Assembly (NCBI GenBank): GCA_004154925.1
Contig: QJNS01000232.1
Location: forward strand, 57,003-121,002
Source of the DNA: Monosporascus cannonballus
Lineage: Eukaryota; Ascomycota; Sordariomycetes; Xylariales
DNA: 64,000 bases
Direction: 5' to 3'
The notes beneath the pieces were generated by a model, which was not told the DNA's origin, did not search any database, and saw only the letters and a program-made list of their open reading frames with translations. Positions 36,712 to 48,900 of the stretch are shown here, in pieces (position 1 is the stretch's first letter; each line of letters opens with the position of its first letter). A program made the position numbers and the translations under genes.

Positions 36712-38816
36712 TCAACCTCCGGGCCCTCGCCCCCCACACGCATTGTCGCTATGGAGTGACCATGGAAACCCGCAGGTTGGGCACCTACATAACGGGATGG
36801 TTGCACCAGTCCCATTGAGCCAGTTAGTCGTCCGTGTCGTCGTAACGCACGTGTACATATAATCGAGATGTAATGGTGTTTTTCATGGGATAGAGGGAAG
36901 GCAAGTGAGTTCCAGTCTCTAGAGAGACAGGTTGATACCCGGCAGGGCGTTGCGGTTTGCTTCGAGGAATGCATCCAGTCGTGCAGGATGCTACTTTGTG
37001 CGTAGATTAGGTTACTTCGCTTAGGCGAGCAATGCCCTCTTTTTTTTTTTTTTTTTTTTTTTTTTGCAGGTTCCTGATGGCTGGAAGAGCTACATGCCAC
37101 CTCCTACGGCCTGGATGTTGAGTCAGACCTTTATGTAGATCCTAAAGGGTTCCAGGCTTTCGATATGCTTTTATCAAGGAACCCCTTGAATAAGACAATC
37201 TTGTGTCTAGCGGGCATTCTGTCAGCTCAGGGACGCATGGAAAGCGCTGGCGATGCACGTTCAGACACATCGGGCTCGTGCTAGAACTGCACCGAAAAAA
37301 AAAAAAAAAAAAAAGACCACACCTGCGTCCCAGGTTGAGTACGGAGGCTGGTGGATAATACACCCATCACGGCTTGTTGGCTAACGCCTGTCCCTGTCCC
37401 CGAGTGGCCCTGTCTGTCTACTTAATTGGACAGAAGTTTTATGCATCAATTGATAATAAATGATTAGGTAATCTTTCAATCATCTCGACTTGGGCAGGGC
37501 CCAATACACGGCGTCACGGCCCCCGTCCCTGGTCGTTGAGTCATCGAACTCTGTTAGATCCGGGGAAAGCAAGATCCACGTGCTTAGACCCTTGCCCCCA
37601 TAGGGCCTATCTGGATGTACAGTATCGAGGGGTATTTTTTGTTAGTTGCCTCCACACGTCCAGGCGCTGCCATGAAAGGCTAAAATGTTGAGTCCCATAG
37701 AAATTGTATGGGATGTACATAAACCACTTGCTTCCAGATCAGCTTTTAGCAGCTTCCGGTAGTCTAAGTGCCTATGACGAACAATTGAGTTTTGTCTATC
37801 CGAACACAAATTTGTATGCGGGCTTGCATCGAAATACAATGGACCCGGTGGAGGGAGCTAATAGAAAATGCCCCACGTACTGTATCTATGCAGGGACATT
37901 TGCATGCAGTTAATGGCATACAAGCCCGATATATCTAGAGAGTCGCTGGCATGATTGGCTGGCGTGTTCGAATTATGTCGCGGCGCACCAAAATTACGAG
38001 ATAGAATACAAAAAGATACTACTTGTTGAGCTCGACGAATGGTCATCACGTAACAGGAATCCTAGGAATATTACACCCTGACCAATTCGGGCTTTGTACC
38101 AAAAGCCACAGAGCGGATACCGTATATGTATCACTTCCTCTATAAATGACCTAGGTATATACTTACGTAGCAAGTACACAAGACAGCTACAAGCCAATGG
38201 TACCTTGCCCGTCCAGGAAAAGACAGGGGTTGTTTAGCTCTAAATGCGACCATCCTGAAAAGGTATTATAAAACGTACCTGTAGCTCAGCTGCTAGGGGT
38301 GACTACTAAAATAAACTCCTACTAGTTTTGATTTATCATACCGCTATCATATGACGACACCCCGCTGAACGAAAAAAAAAGCCCAGTGTACTTCGTACAC
38401 AGCTGGCGGGCGAATTGGATGACAAAACTTTGAAGTTACAAATACGTCCCTTTGTAGCATGAGCTGCGCATTATAAATCCAAAGAGAAGAGAAAAGAATA
38501 TTTTCCCTCCCTGGTCTCCGATTGCATTTATTGATAGCGACTGCTCTCTCCTATCCCCTCCTTCTTGACTTCACCTGAGACAACGACCCTGAGACCCGGC
38601 ATCCACTGTTGCAGTGCATTTATCCCGTGCGTACCCGCCTTCACCCGCTGGGACAGCGACCTTGACAATTGACAGGGCAACAATTCAAAGTCCTGGGATA
38701 GTTAGGGAGGAAACACATTCAACCTTCTGCCTCTCTTCTTTTATTTGGCCTTGGCCCTTTTTTCCATTTACTCCTCTCCCTTCTTTTTATATCCCTAGGT
38801 CATCCCAGCCTCAAAC
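36712..38816. other. Intergenic with long poly(T) and poly(A) tracts
   Basis: No gene seen in about 2.1 kb. A run of 26 T lies at 37040-37065 and a run of 20 A at 37295-37314. The last 300 bases are the CT-rich promoter and leader of the cystathionine gamma-lyase gene. Confidence 0.6.
37040..37314. repeat. Poly(T)-spacer-poly(A) arrangement
   Basis: T26 at 37040-37065 and A20 at 37295-37314 face each other across about 230 bases. The pair could be two independent homopolymers or the tails of two retroposed fragments in opposite orientation. No target duplication was recognised. Confidence 0.5.
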
Positions 38817-40073
38817 ATGACGGTGGCGATTGTAAGCGATCACAGCATCGAGACCCCTCCTCGGGGCCCGTCTCCGACCCAGGGTTTCGGCACCCTCGCA
38901 GTCCATGCCGGCGCCCCCCATGATCCCGTAACCGGCGCCGTCATCGAGCCCATATCTCTCTCCACCACCTTCGAGCAGACCGGTGCCGGCCGTCCCATAG
39001 GCGCGTACGAGTACTCCCGTAGTTCGAACCCGAACCGGGAAAATTTTCAGGCGGCCGTCGCGGCGCTCGAGCACGCGAAACACGCCCTGGCCTTCTCGAG
39101 CGGTAGCGCGGCCACCGCCACAATCCTCCAGAGCCTGGCCCCCGGCTCCCACGTCATCAGTGTCAGCGACGTCTACGGCGGCACCCACCGGTACTTCACC
39201 CAGGTAGCGCAGGCGCACGGCATCAGTGTCACATTTACGCCGCAGATCGAGGTCGATATCACCGAGCACATGCGGGACGACACGAGGTTAATATGGATCG
39301 AGTCTCCCAGTAACCCCACCCTGAGACTGGTGGATATTCGGGCCGTCGCGACTGCGGCCCACGCGCGAGGCGTCAAGGTCGTGGTCGACAATACGTTCCT
39401 GAGCCCCTACATTCAGAATCCGCTGGACCACGGCGCCGACGTCGTCGTGCACAGCGTCACCAAATACATCAACGGACACAGCGACGTCGTGATGGGCGTG
39501 GCCTCTTTCAACTCGGACGAGTTGTACCGCCGGCTCTCGTTCTTGCAAAACGCTTGCGGTGCCGTGCCGTCGGCGTTCGATTCCTGGCTCGCTCACAGGG
39601 GGGTCAAGACGCTCCACCTGCGAGTCAGAGAATCGAGCAAGAATGCGCTGGCCGTCGCGAGGGCGCTAGAGGCCAGCCCGCACGTGATCGCCGTGAACTA
39701 TCCCGGCCTGGATTCTCATCCGCACCGGAAGATTGCCCTGAAGCAGCACCGCGACGGCATGGGCGGCGGCATGCTCTCGTTCCGCATCAAGGGGGGACGC
39801 GCCGCGGCCGAGCGGTTCTGCCAATCGACGAAGATCTACACGCTAGCGGAGAGTCTCGGAGGCATCGAGAGCTTGGTCGAGGTTCCGAGCGCCATGACGC
39901 ACGCCGGCATCCCAAGGGACCAGCGGGAGGCGGTGGGCGTTTACGACGACCTCGTGCGCATCAGCAGCGGTATCGAGGAGGCGGACGACCTCGTTCGGGA
40001 CGTGCAACAGGCGTTAGAGGAGGCGGTCGGTAAATCGGACGGCAGCGGCTTCAACGGGAAGTTCAGTCACTAA
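38817..40073 (+). CDS. CYS3: Cystathionine gamma-lyase
   Basis: A single exon of 418 residues. This cytosolic PLP enzyme cleaves cystathionine to cysteine, 2-oxobutyrate and ammonia, the last step of reverse transsulfuration. Hallmarks of the Cys/Met-metabolism PLP family are GFGTLAVHAG near the N-terminus, YEYSRSSNPNRE, FSSGSAATATILQSL, SDVYGGTHRYF, WIESPSNPTLRL, VVDNTFLSPYIQNPL and SVTKYINGHSDVVMG with the PLP lysine at residue 216. The C-terminal part has SLGGIESLVEVPSAMTHA and DDLVRISSGIEEADDL. The alternative within the family, cystathionine gamma-synthase, is less likely because fungal synthases carry a long N-terminal extension. The start is the first ATG after a CT-rich leader. Confidence 0.94.
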   Translation: MTVAIVSDHSIETPPRGPSPTQGFGTLAVHAGAPHDPVTGAVIEPISLSTTFEQTGAGRPIGAYEYSRSSNPNRENFQAAVAALEHAKHALAFSSGSAATATILQSLAPGSHVISVSDVYGGTHRYFTQVAQAHGISVTFTPQIEVDITEHMRDDTRLIWIESPSNPTLRLVDIRAVATAAHARGVKVVVDNTFLSPYIQNPLDHGADVVVHSVTKYINGHSDVVMGVASFNSDELYRRLSFLQNACGAVPSAFDSWLAHRGVKTLHLRVRESSKNALAVARALEASPHVIAVNYPGLDSHPHRKIALKQHRDGMGGGMLSFRIKGGRAAAERFCQSTKIYTLAESLGGIESLVEVPSAMTHAGIPRDQREAVGVYDDLVRISSGIEEADDLVRDVQQALEEAVGKSDGSGFNGKFSH

Positions 40074-41953
40074 TCGGCTTTGGGATTGCAATAGTACACT
40101 TAGCAACGCCATTTTGGCGGCACGGCAACATCCACGGCGGCTTGAAGGAGTGACGATAGAAATTATAGACTGATAGAGCAGTGAAGGTTCCAATGCGGTT
40201 GGCTTCTTTTCAGCCTCAAGCCTGCTAGTCCAAATTACGTGCTCTGGGGGTCGGATAGCGCAATTCCCCTACAGCCCTGCGATTCGTATCACGTTACTCA
40301 TCTGACCAACTTATGACTTCCCCATTCGGTACCAGTATCTACAGCGCCATGTTAGAGCGTCTACAAATGCTTCTAGAAGTCTTTGCTACCAGATGCAGAA
40401 AACCTTAAGGGTAGACCAGCCAGCCTTGAGCATGACCTATCAGCAAATAGCGCGTGGCTGAAATCACTAGCAGAGATGGAAGCATATGCCAACCCAACTA
40501 CCCGCCCATGACGGGCCGTACCACATTTTCAAGACAGTTTCTAGGTTTTCCGCGGTGTGGTGCCAGGGACGCTATGCTGGACTGGTATGCCGGCGGACTG
40601 CAACCACCGTGCTTGAGCCGAAGCGCCCGCTTAGTTCCAGAGCTGCAGGATAACTTAACTCCCACGGAACAAGGCAGGAGGACTTCTCGTTTCCGCTCCG
40701 AATGGTGATATCAAGTCTATGCTCACTGCATATGTAGACCCGTTCGCTCATCCCGGTGAGTGGGCGAATGGCACACCCTCGCGGTAGGCGAAATGATGAG
40801 CTGCTATACTCTAAGGGTACGGGCTGTTGCCCGAAATTGTTTCGTGAGACTACCTATCCGTAACATTACCATTAGGTACGCTGAATAGCATGCGTCGGTA
40901 TACGAAAAGCCTGGATTATAACGTAAGAATCACTTGCAACTACACCTGGAAGGGGGGAGGGTTTCCGGTTGGGTATAGCCCAGATAGAATATACTTAGAG
41001 CATAATTGACCAATGAGACGTGGGGGTCAGGGGGTTCATCAGCCTTGCAGCATCTTCGACACGAGGAACGGCACGGGCCGAACGGTTGACCTGATGTAAT
41101 TATAACTTGGCACGCCTCTTCCAAGTGGCAGACACGCATCTCGGCAAATCCCAGGTTTGCTCCCTGCCCCTGAGAGAATCGTTGTGTATTACGTAGCTAA
41201 ACAACACTGCGTCATAGGGCCAAGTTGGGCAGAGACGCGCGGGGGACTGACTCCATTGCCGATCCGCTACACGCACAGCCGTACAGGCCTTCTCGACCTC
41301 AACAGGTTTCCTGGACGCAGGGCCTGATTTCTCACGGGTGGAATTCAACAGCATTCAATCGCCTCCGGGTATTCAGCGGAGGCGTGCAGAGGATAGACGT
41401 TGAGCCACTTCGTCCGGGGCCGTTCGTATCACTGCTGGAGGACGGGACTCTAGAAAGGCAGATCGGAGGACTGATGTGTACGACTAATAACTCGACTCGG
41501 GATGGATAGCTAAAGCATAAAACGGGCTTCTGCCGGGGGGTTCGGCAGCGTTGACGGCGTTTGCCGGATCGAACTGCTACGGCTTATCCGCCGTCACGCC
41601 ACTACCGAACCGGAACGGGGGGACACTGGCTATGTATAGATCAACGCTAGGAGTTCCTAATGGAGGCGGGAAGGCTGTTATTTCACCGCAAAGCGTTGCT
41701 TAGCCTCGCACGTCCCTGTTAATCGGCTGCGTTGGACCGCAACGAGGCCAGGAGGCGGTATTTTGACGGCAGTACTGTTGGATCATTATCCCAGTCCGAA
41801 ACGCACACGTGAGCGGTCGCCAAAGACTCCATTCGTACAATCCGAAAGTGCTTTAAATTGCAGCCACTTGCCCGGCCTTGGGCATCTTGGGCTTCTCTTT
41901 GCCGTACGAGCAGTCTGTTGGTCGCCTTCATAGTTACCACGAACGCCGCCCCC
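40074..41953. other. Intergenic, no gene seen
   Basis: Apart from the 3' flank of CYS3, nothing codes convincingly. Frames are short and overlap on both strands. Confidence 0.5.
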
Positions 41954-42231
41954 ATGAGATTCTTATCTACCCTCTTAGCAGCTTCCGCTGCTCTCGCCGC
42001 CCCCGTCCTAGGGGGTGCGGGCGAGCAGATCCCCGGCGAATGGATCGTGGTCCCCAAGCCAGACGCCTCGGCCGACGCGGTCCGCAGCAGCATCTTCAGC
42101 GCCAGGGGCACCAAACATAAGGCCACGTACGCGCTGGGAGAGCTTTCGGGGGCTTCAAGCTCTCGGCCGCCGACGAGCAGATCGCCGCGATCGCAAAACT
42201 TGCCGGCGCAAGGAAGAGACGCCCCAACTAA
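41954..42231 (+). pseudogene. Orphan subtilisin-type I9 propeptide fragment with signal peptide and frameshift
   Basis: An ATG at 41954 opens a signal peptide (MRFLSTLLAASAALAAPVLG), followed by the first half of an Inhibitor_I9/subtilisin prodomain (GEWIVVPKPDASADAVRSSI, GTKHKATYALG). Near 42137-42145 the frame must shift by one base to continue into the second half (GGFKLSAADEQIAAIAKLAG). That half ends at a TAA at 42229-42231. No protease domain follows. If the frame is not shifted, the ORF runs to 42304 with unrelated sequence that overlaps the 3' end of the neighbouring DUF1989 gene. It could be the remains of a secreted subtilase, or a stand-alone protease inhibitor of the I9 type that has recently been disabled. 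Confidence 0.62.
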
Positions 42232-42288
42232 CAATGTCCGCCTACGTGTCTTCAACCACGAAGAACATAAAATAAATCGCTTGATAAC

Positions 42289-43396
42289 CTATTTCTTAGC
42301 TTGATACTCTCCCTGGGGAATTGATATCCCGTGCATCCCTTTATAAGGGGCAGGCTCTGCGGGCCTCCAACCCCGTCTCTCAAGGAATGCCTCGTCCTGG
42401 AGCTTGAAGACCTCGACCTTCAGCGGGCGGCAGCACTTGATCATCTCCTTCTCGCTATCCCCTCCGAATCCCCATAGCGACAGGTCACCGCCGGGGCACG
42501 TACCTGGAATTGTCCAAGTTAGCCACGAGATAAAATTTTGGCCACTAAAGGGGATAGGACATACTCAGCGCCATCAGCACGTCCTGTTCCGCCAGGAACT
42601 CGAGGTAGTCCCCCGCCCGCGCCGGACACGGGTTCATGAAGTAGCGGCCCTTGTCGTCCAGCCCCGTGACCTGGAAGATGTTGATGACGTCGTGGACGTC
42701 CGACTCCTGCAGGCCGAAGGGGATGACCGCGCGCGTGAGGTTCGAGTGGCAGTGGAAGTCGTAGTCCTCGCCGGCGAGCACGCTGTTGATGTAGGGGTCG
42801 CAGCGCGTGCCGAGCAGGTCGTGCACGCGGCCCCCGTGCTCGTCCTCGCCGTACCACGAGAAGCTGTCCGCGATGATGGTCACGAGCGGCCGCATGTACG
42901 GGAGGCACGACCACAGCTTGTCGTACGTCGTCACGTGCGACGCGTGCAGCTGCCGCGTGCGGCTGGCCCAGAAGCGCTCGCGCGGGTTGTGGGCGTTCCA
43001 GATGTTCAGGTCGCCTGCACCGGATTAGCCCATGCCCCATCGGTGAACGGCCGGCGAGACCTCTCTCGAACGGGGTATCTCGTCATCTAGAATTCGCAGG
43101 GGCTACGGATGGGAGCTTGTTCCCTTTCTTGGTAGGTACCTACCGACCTGCGGGCCCTCAGGCGTGCTGATCCTGACGATGGATCCGGCGGGCGCCTTCC
43201 AGGCCTGTCCCGAGCGGACGGGGAGGGTGAACTCCTGGATCAGCGTGCGCGGCGCGGATTGGATGTCGGCGTACAGGCCCTCGTCGACGGTGAGGGGTGA
43301 GCCCGCCTTGGGCAAGTACGCCGGCACCGGGTTGGGGATCGGCTTTCGCCCCTGTAAGCGCGCGCTAGCATCCGCCGGGGCTGCGTTGGACGCCAT
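42289..43396 (-). CDS. DUF1989 / urea carboxylase-associated family protein
   Basis: The minus-strand exons are 43396-43144, 43014-42565 and 42503-42289, giving 305 residues. Introns of 129 and 61 nt keep the frame, and the second has a GCTAAC branch site. Family marks are PVRSGQAWKAPAGSIVRI, then GPQVGDLNIWNAHNPRERFW spanning the first splice, HASHVTTYDKLWSCLPYMRP, HDLLGTRCDPYIN, HCHSNLTRAVIPFGL, and MNPCPARAGDYLEFLAEQDV leading across the second splice into CPGGDLSLWGFGG. These are the conserved blocks of DUF1989, whose bacterial members sit beside urea carboxylase and are linked to urea/guanidine metabolism. The exact fungal reaction is unknown. An in-frame upstream extension exists but the MASNAAPADAS start is the more natural one. 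Confidence 0.88.
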
Positions 43397-44050
43397 CGCT
43401 CTCTGATGCGACCAGAAGGTGTGTTGGTGCCGGGTATGTGATCGCGCTGTGCCTCCTTGCTGCACGAGTATGTGCCGTAAATCCAGAAGACAAACGAGAA
43501 GGAGGGAATGCTGGATATGAAATAGAGTAGGGGTTTTTGACAGAAAGCCGATTAATACTGTTATTAGGTAACTTTGCATAAAACGAAGATAGATGTATGG
43601 TTAGTCGCGGCTAGCAGCATCCATTCTGGAGAGTCTTGGGTAAAGCATCTCCACCCAATTACGATATCGGAGAAGCATTTGACTAAGTGATAGCTTCCCC
43701 TATAGATTCACGCTTTATCATGGCAATCCAGCTGTCGAGTGAGAACGAGATACCGAACCCGAAATACACATGGCTTGCCCAGTCGCGAGAGTTATGGTAC
43801 TGAGCTGCGATTCCTTATGGACTGCGGCTTCTTATCAAAATATGCAACTGGATAGCGACGCAGCAAGGAACTAAAACGGATTATATAAATATGTAATAAA
43901 AAAAATAAAAAGTAAAAAAAAGGGGGGGAGGGGGGGGAGGAAGAGATATCTTTGTCCAAAGTGAAATAGCCACATTGGGTGTGTATCGGATCCGTATTCG
44001 TCGTATGCTAATCCCAAACCAAACCCCGGCCTTTTGATTGGCTTCTTATA
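43397..44050. other. Intergenic with a poly-purine G-rich tract
   Basis: No gene seen. It has an A-rich run followed by GGGGGGG-A-GGGGGGGG-A-GG at about 43922-43940. Confidence 0.6.
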
Positions 44051-45925
44051 TCATACAGTCGTATTTACCGTCCCAACCCGTCGATAGTTCGTATATGTAC
44101 TTACTTGCCCTTCCGGATTGCCGCGCCAATCCCACTCCACGATCTCCGCATCGCCGTCCCGATTGTCGATGACGCAGTATATCCTCCTGTCCTGGTTCGC
44201 AACTATCACGCCCCGGGAGGCGCAAACCGAAAGCTCCGAGACCTCGCTTCCGAGCGTCCACTCGCCGTCGCGGTAATACGTCAGCCGCACACCGTTATCG
44301 GCGTCGGGGTCGGCCGTCAGAACCTGGAAGCCCAGGGGGTTGGTCGACTGGTCGCTCTCATTCCTGCCTGTCGGGATCGCGGCGATGCCCGTCCGCGGTC
44401 CCAAGTCTGTCCGGGGGAGCGTGTACCCCTCGTAGGTGCCACTTTCGCTGTTCCGTTCGTAGATGATCTGGCCCAGCCTCCCACTCTCCGTCCGGTAGAA
44501 CATGCTGATGGAACGGAAACCGTCCGACGGGGACGCCCTCGCCAGCGCCAACGCCATCGAGGAGTTCGTGCTTGGCGCTGTCGCGCCGTTGTTGTCGAAT
44601 CCACCGGACGACGCGCCGTGGGCGGGGCCCAGGTTGGTCCACTGGCCACCGGGAGGTAGGCCGGCGCCCCTGATCGCCTCGCCCCTCTGCCAGAAGAGGT
44701 ACGACCATTGCGAGCAGAGCTGCTCTGTGCACTCCCGTCCGTACGAGATCAGTGAAGACCCAGCCTCGGCGAAGTACAGCTCTGAGGCGGGCGCTGTTAT
44801 CCAATCCCGTGGTGAGTGGCTCGCGTCGGTAGTGAACGTGTCAAACCTTGCGGACTTGATTGAGTGATCCGGCGCGAGCCAATAAAGATGGAGTAGGCGG
44901 TCCTAAAAGGCGAACAGGAGTGAGTGACGAAGCTTGGGGGACTATGCCGGGGCTACCTACGTTCAATCCGCCTACATAGGTGTCCAGCGCAAAGGAAGTG
45001 CCCTCTGCCACATCGTCTAGCGTAAAGGAGCCGGTTTCTCCGTCTACGACTGGTGATATGAGCCATTCCGAGTTGGTAGAGTTGAACGCCGACATATCTG
45101 GGCACGAGTTAGTGCCGCGTTTTAATTTTTCGAACGAAAGAATAGAAGATGGAAAACCAAAACCTCTCCCGGCAGGAGAGGTAAGGATTGTAATAGAAGA
45201 AGGTATAGGACGCGCATGAGACATACTGGCAGTAAGTTAGCCGACGAAATTTCAACTAGGGGTCAGATCCCCAAACGGGATCCTTTCTCAACTTACCAGA
45301 TGGCACGGCTGTTAAGTTGGTATATCACAACGTAATTACTGCCTCCGGTATCGTCATCAAAACTGGTCACTGCTATCTTCGTGTTCCGTGAGAGCGCATT
45401 CGGAGGTCCCGTTTCTCCCGGGCCGGGTGTTTCGGACGGTGTGGTCCCTCCGGCGTCTTTCGCGCCGCTTGTAGATTGCCCCGCCGAGGAATTACCGCTT
45501 ATTGATACACCTACGCCGACACCGACGCTGGTGCCAATAATAACCAGAGCGGCGAGAGTTATTAGGATCAGAAAGTGTTTTCGACGCATTCCCCATATTT
45601 TCGACTCCTTCGCCGCTGCTGTTGCTTCCGGTTCTGACGGCAGCGGCGGCTGACCGCCGGCGTAGTGCTCCTGCTTCACTCCCAAATAGTTGTCGCTAGT
45701 GACTGCCTCCGGGTACGCATAGCCGGGGACATTGCCATAATGATTGACTTCGGGCAGATTGTCTTTACTGACGGCGACTTCAGGGGCATCGGGTGGTGCT
45801 GTTTCGGGCAGGTTGTCCCGATCAACGGTGACGACTTCGGGATACTGGGAGTCCTGCGCGCGAGTATCGAGCTCTAGCGTGCTATGATACTGCGAATCGT
45901 GGTATCGCTGCGGGGCCCGATCCAT
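44051..45925 (-). CDS. Single-pass (type II) membrane protein with fungal lectin-like beta-propeller ectodomain
   Basis: The minus-strand exons are 45925-45297, 45225-44961 and 44902-44051, about 581 residues. A polar N-terminal cytosolic part of about 110 residues (repeats of DNLPE/YPEAVT) ends in a basic stop-transfer flank. One membrane span follows (HFLILITLAALVIIGTSVGVGV), then a Ser/Thr/Gly/Pro stalk. The ectodomain has repeating blade-like strands (IAVTSFDD..YVVIYQLNSRAIW, LHLYWLAPDHSIKSARFD, ISMFYRTESGRLGQIIYER, VRLTYYRDGEWTL). These resemble fucose-specific lectin-like six-bladed propellers of ascomycetes. The part of exon 2 at about 45200-45100 looks intron-like and may be spliced out in frame. 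The final codons follow a GTAAGT, so a further 3' exon is possible. Confidence 0.7.
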
Positions 45926-48900
45926 CTCGACGCCTAGCCAAAGTTCGATCTTCTACCTGTGGATAGCGGCGTCGCACATTATCCCGATGCTTTGAGATGG
46001 ACAGACGTTTCGAATTGTGAGAAAGGCGGGCAGACTGACAGACCAGCGACCTAGCCACGTCGAAGAAGATCGCCGCCCTGAACTACATAGGGTCATACGG
46101 ATCACCCCCCTGCGGGTCCCTACACCCCGTCGCTAAGCCTATGCTCGGCCGCATACACTGCATGGGCCCATCCTAGTAGTCCTACTACAAGAGCCCGCTG
46201 GTGTCAAGTTCCCGCCGGGGTCTCGTACTGATTCCCCTGGTTCGCTGCCTGATGAGCTGGAAAGATCAGTGCCCCTAACCTCACACTCATTGCTTTTCAG
46301 CCCTTGGCCCTTAGCCCTGCCCACGGTAGTTAATGTTTCGGATTCATCGTTGACGCCATAGTCGACATGACTACCAAGTTAAAGAACATTGAATAAGACA
46401 TCGAGACGGTGTGCTAAAATCTCCAGGTGGCTATTGTATTCTTTGGTACGGAATCTCGTCCACTCGTGCATCGGTAGAGCTTCTCACATTTCAGCACGGC
46501 TGGGAAGAAGTGAGTTTAACGCACGCTTACCTCAGTAACATTACTAAATAAGGAGATGTTAGAGGTCTTAGCTTGGCGCTTATCAGGCCTATCTTGGCCC
46601 AAGGCGGTAACTCAGAACCCAATGAGACTATTAGCGTGCCTGTAATAGTCGCCCCACAGCCTTGTCAGCACATCTGCATGTGCAAGGAGACTGGGCCAAA
46701 AGCCCGAGCCAGCTAGTGGATACAAGTAGACCAGTGCAGCGTTTAGGCTACTCCATATTCCCAGAATTAGAATGGCCTCGAATTGGAGAAGGCGGGGGGG
46801 CTGATCGCTTGTGCTGAGATCGCAGCTGCTTGGCATGGCTATTTGGACGCCAATCGCCCCTTGTACGGATACCTACTAGGTATTTAGGCTCGAGCAGTCT
46901 TAGCAAAGAGACTCCGTAGACGGACCTCCGAAACCCAACTATGTGTTCTAAGGAGGAAAATACCCGCGATAATAACTGAAGGAGCCAGCTGCGTACATCA
47001 ACCGCGTAATTACTATGTAAGGAGGCGGAGAGGTGGGCTAGATGAAAAAGAAGACAATGCAGACCTGTAAGTTAAGTCTAGCATGTTGTCGTCGATCATG
47101 AAGACCGGCTGCGACTTAAAATCAAGCATTGCGCATGCCCAGCCCTGCACAACGCCACGATGCGGCCGCATTGGGTCCGTACCCCAAATTACCCAAGTTG
47201 CACCGGGAGGATGAGACGACGCATGCACAGCTTATGTCAGAGTCGCTCCTAGCCACCGATATCGATGTAGTCGGCCGTCAATGACACGCCAAGCCGACTC
47301 TGCATTCCTTTCGTTGCTCGATCGAGAAGCCTGGAAGTGCCCCTCGACGCTTAAGTCAGGAACAGCGTGATTGGTGGCTTGTACGGCTTTCGACGACCCA
47401 GGAGGGGTCCGACCGGGTGACGGATTCCCTACTTTATGAAGAAACTTAGGCGAGGCAGGGCTTAAGCTGAAATGTCGTTAACACCGCCTATTCCCTTGCC
47501 TCAGCTAAAGATGGGACCGAACCACATCCCCGGAACGGGAACGTAACATATAACCCGATGTGCTAGGCCCCCATATATGTACGAGAAGCAGTTAACCCCG
47601 CTAGAATGGGTGCGCATGTAGCCAGTTTTACTACCGGGACCCGTTCTTGCACCTAACAGCTCTTTTACGGCGGGAACGACAAAATTCGCCCCCTTTCGTC
47701 AGGGATAGACGTTCTTCATATGGCTTATGGAAGAGCTCACCATTTTAAGCTCCTAGCTTTGGTTGTGAGCATCCACTTGGCAGTTAAGGAACTGTTGAAT
47801 TGCGCGATGGTCTCCCAAATAACCGCCTCTGGAATTGACCAAGTCAGCAAACAGTTTACCGCTAGATAGCCTTTGCCACAAAGGCGTCATGTTGTTACTT
47901 GACACGGCTGTTCTCATCATACCATACGTCGCTCGTCATATAAAGCCTTGCGTCACCATAACTACCCTATGGACTGCGTCCTAACGATATCGCAGCTCTC
48001 CAATACGCATCTTGAACTCGCCAGTCTCGGTCTGTAGATGGACCCACAGCGAGGAACTATAAAAAAGGGAAGTGAATCTCCAGACTCATAAGCCATTTAG
48101 CAGGCGCGCCTAAACCACAGCCAGCATTGCTTCACAGCTCGTGATTTTCCGTATTGATCGTGGACAGCTCTAAGCACATCCGAAAAGCAGATTCTCCTGG
48201 CGAGTTGGGCAATTCATAGCTAGCCATTTAGTAACTAGGTAGCTGTGTTTCGACAACATACTAACAAATGGATATCACTTCCGGCGTTGCCAGCCACATA
48301 CTAGAGGCAGACATCGTTCCAGCATCCGTTATCTTAGGGAGGGAATAGACGGTCCTCTAATACCTCTACCTAGAGCGACAAAACGTTGGCATCATTTCCC
48401 AGGTCATCCTCCCTGCAGACCTCGGTAAAGGCCCTCAGATCGGAGCATACATCAAACCGTCGCACAATCCGGGGGTTGTCAACCTGGGAATCCAGTAATT
48501 GGCATCAGTATCGCCATTGGTGATGAGGATAAAGTCTGCTGCGGCATGTAGCCCCTGACCGAAGGTGCAATACGAGTCTCGATGGGCGCCATCGAATTTT
48601 CGCGTAACATACAAGATCAAAGGAGGTTCCTACAAGCCCGAACTGGCCGCGACGTTAAAGTCTGGACTCAGAGTTCCTTCTAACTACCTAGGCCTACCTA
48701 GGCTACAATTAGACCAACTTCTCAGCATAATAGCAGGGACTGGTAACTCACAACTGGCAATCTCGCAGGAGCAAACCACTAACTTGACGGAAACAAAGAC
48801 CCCTTGTAAAAAAGGTTCAAGAATCCCAACACTCATCATGGGATTTGTGATGAGCTTATCAACTTCCCAACTACCTAGGTATGTTCAGCGTCCCGTGGCT

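Noticed and set aside
42404..43090. A 228-residue plus-strand frame
   Set aside because: It is the shadow of the DUF1989 gene, whose exons carry the family motifs on the minus strand.
48435..48620. A minus-strand frame faintly like a multicopper-oxidase strand (ADFILITNGDTDANYWI)
   Set aside because: No copper ligands, no neighbouring exons and no other oxidase motifs within reach. Too weak to annotate.
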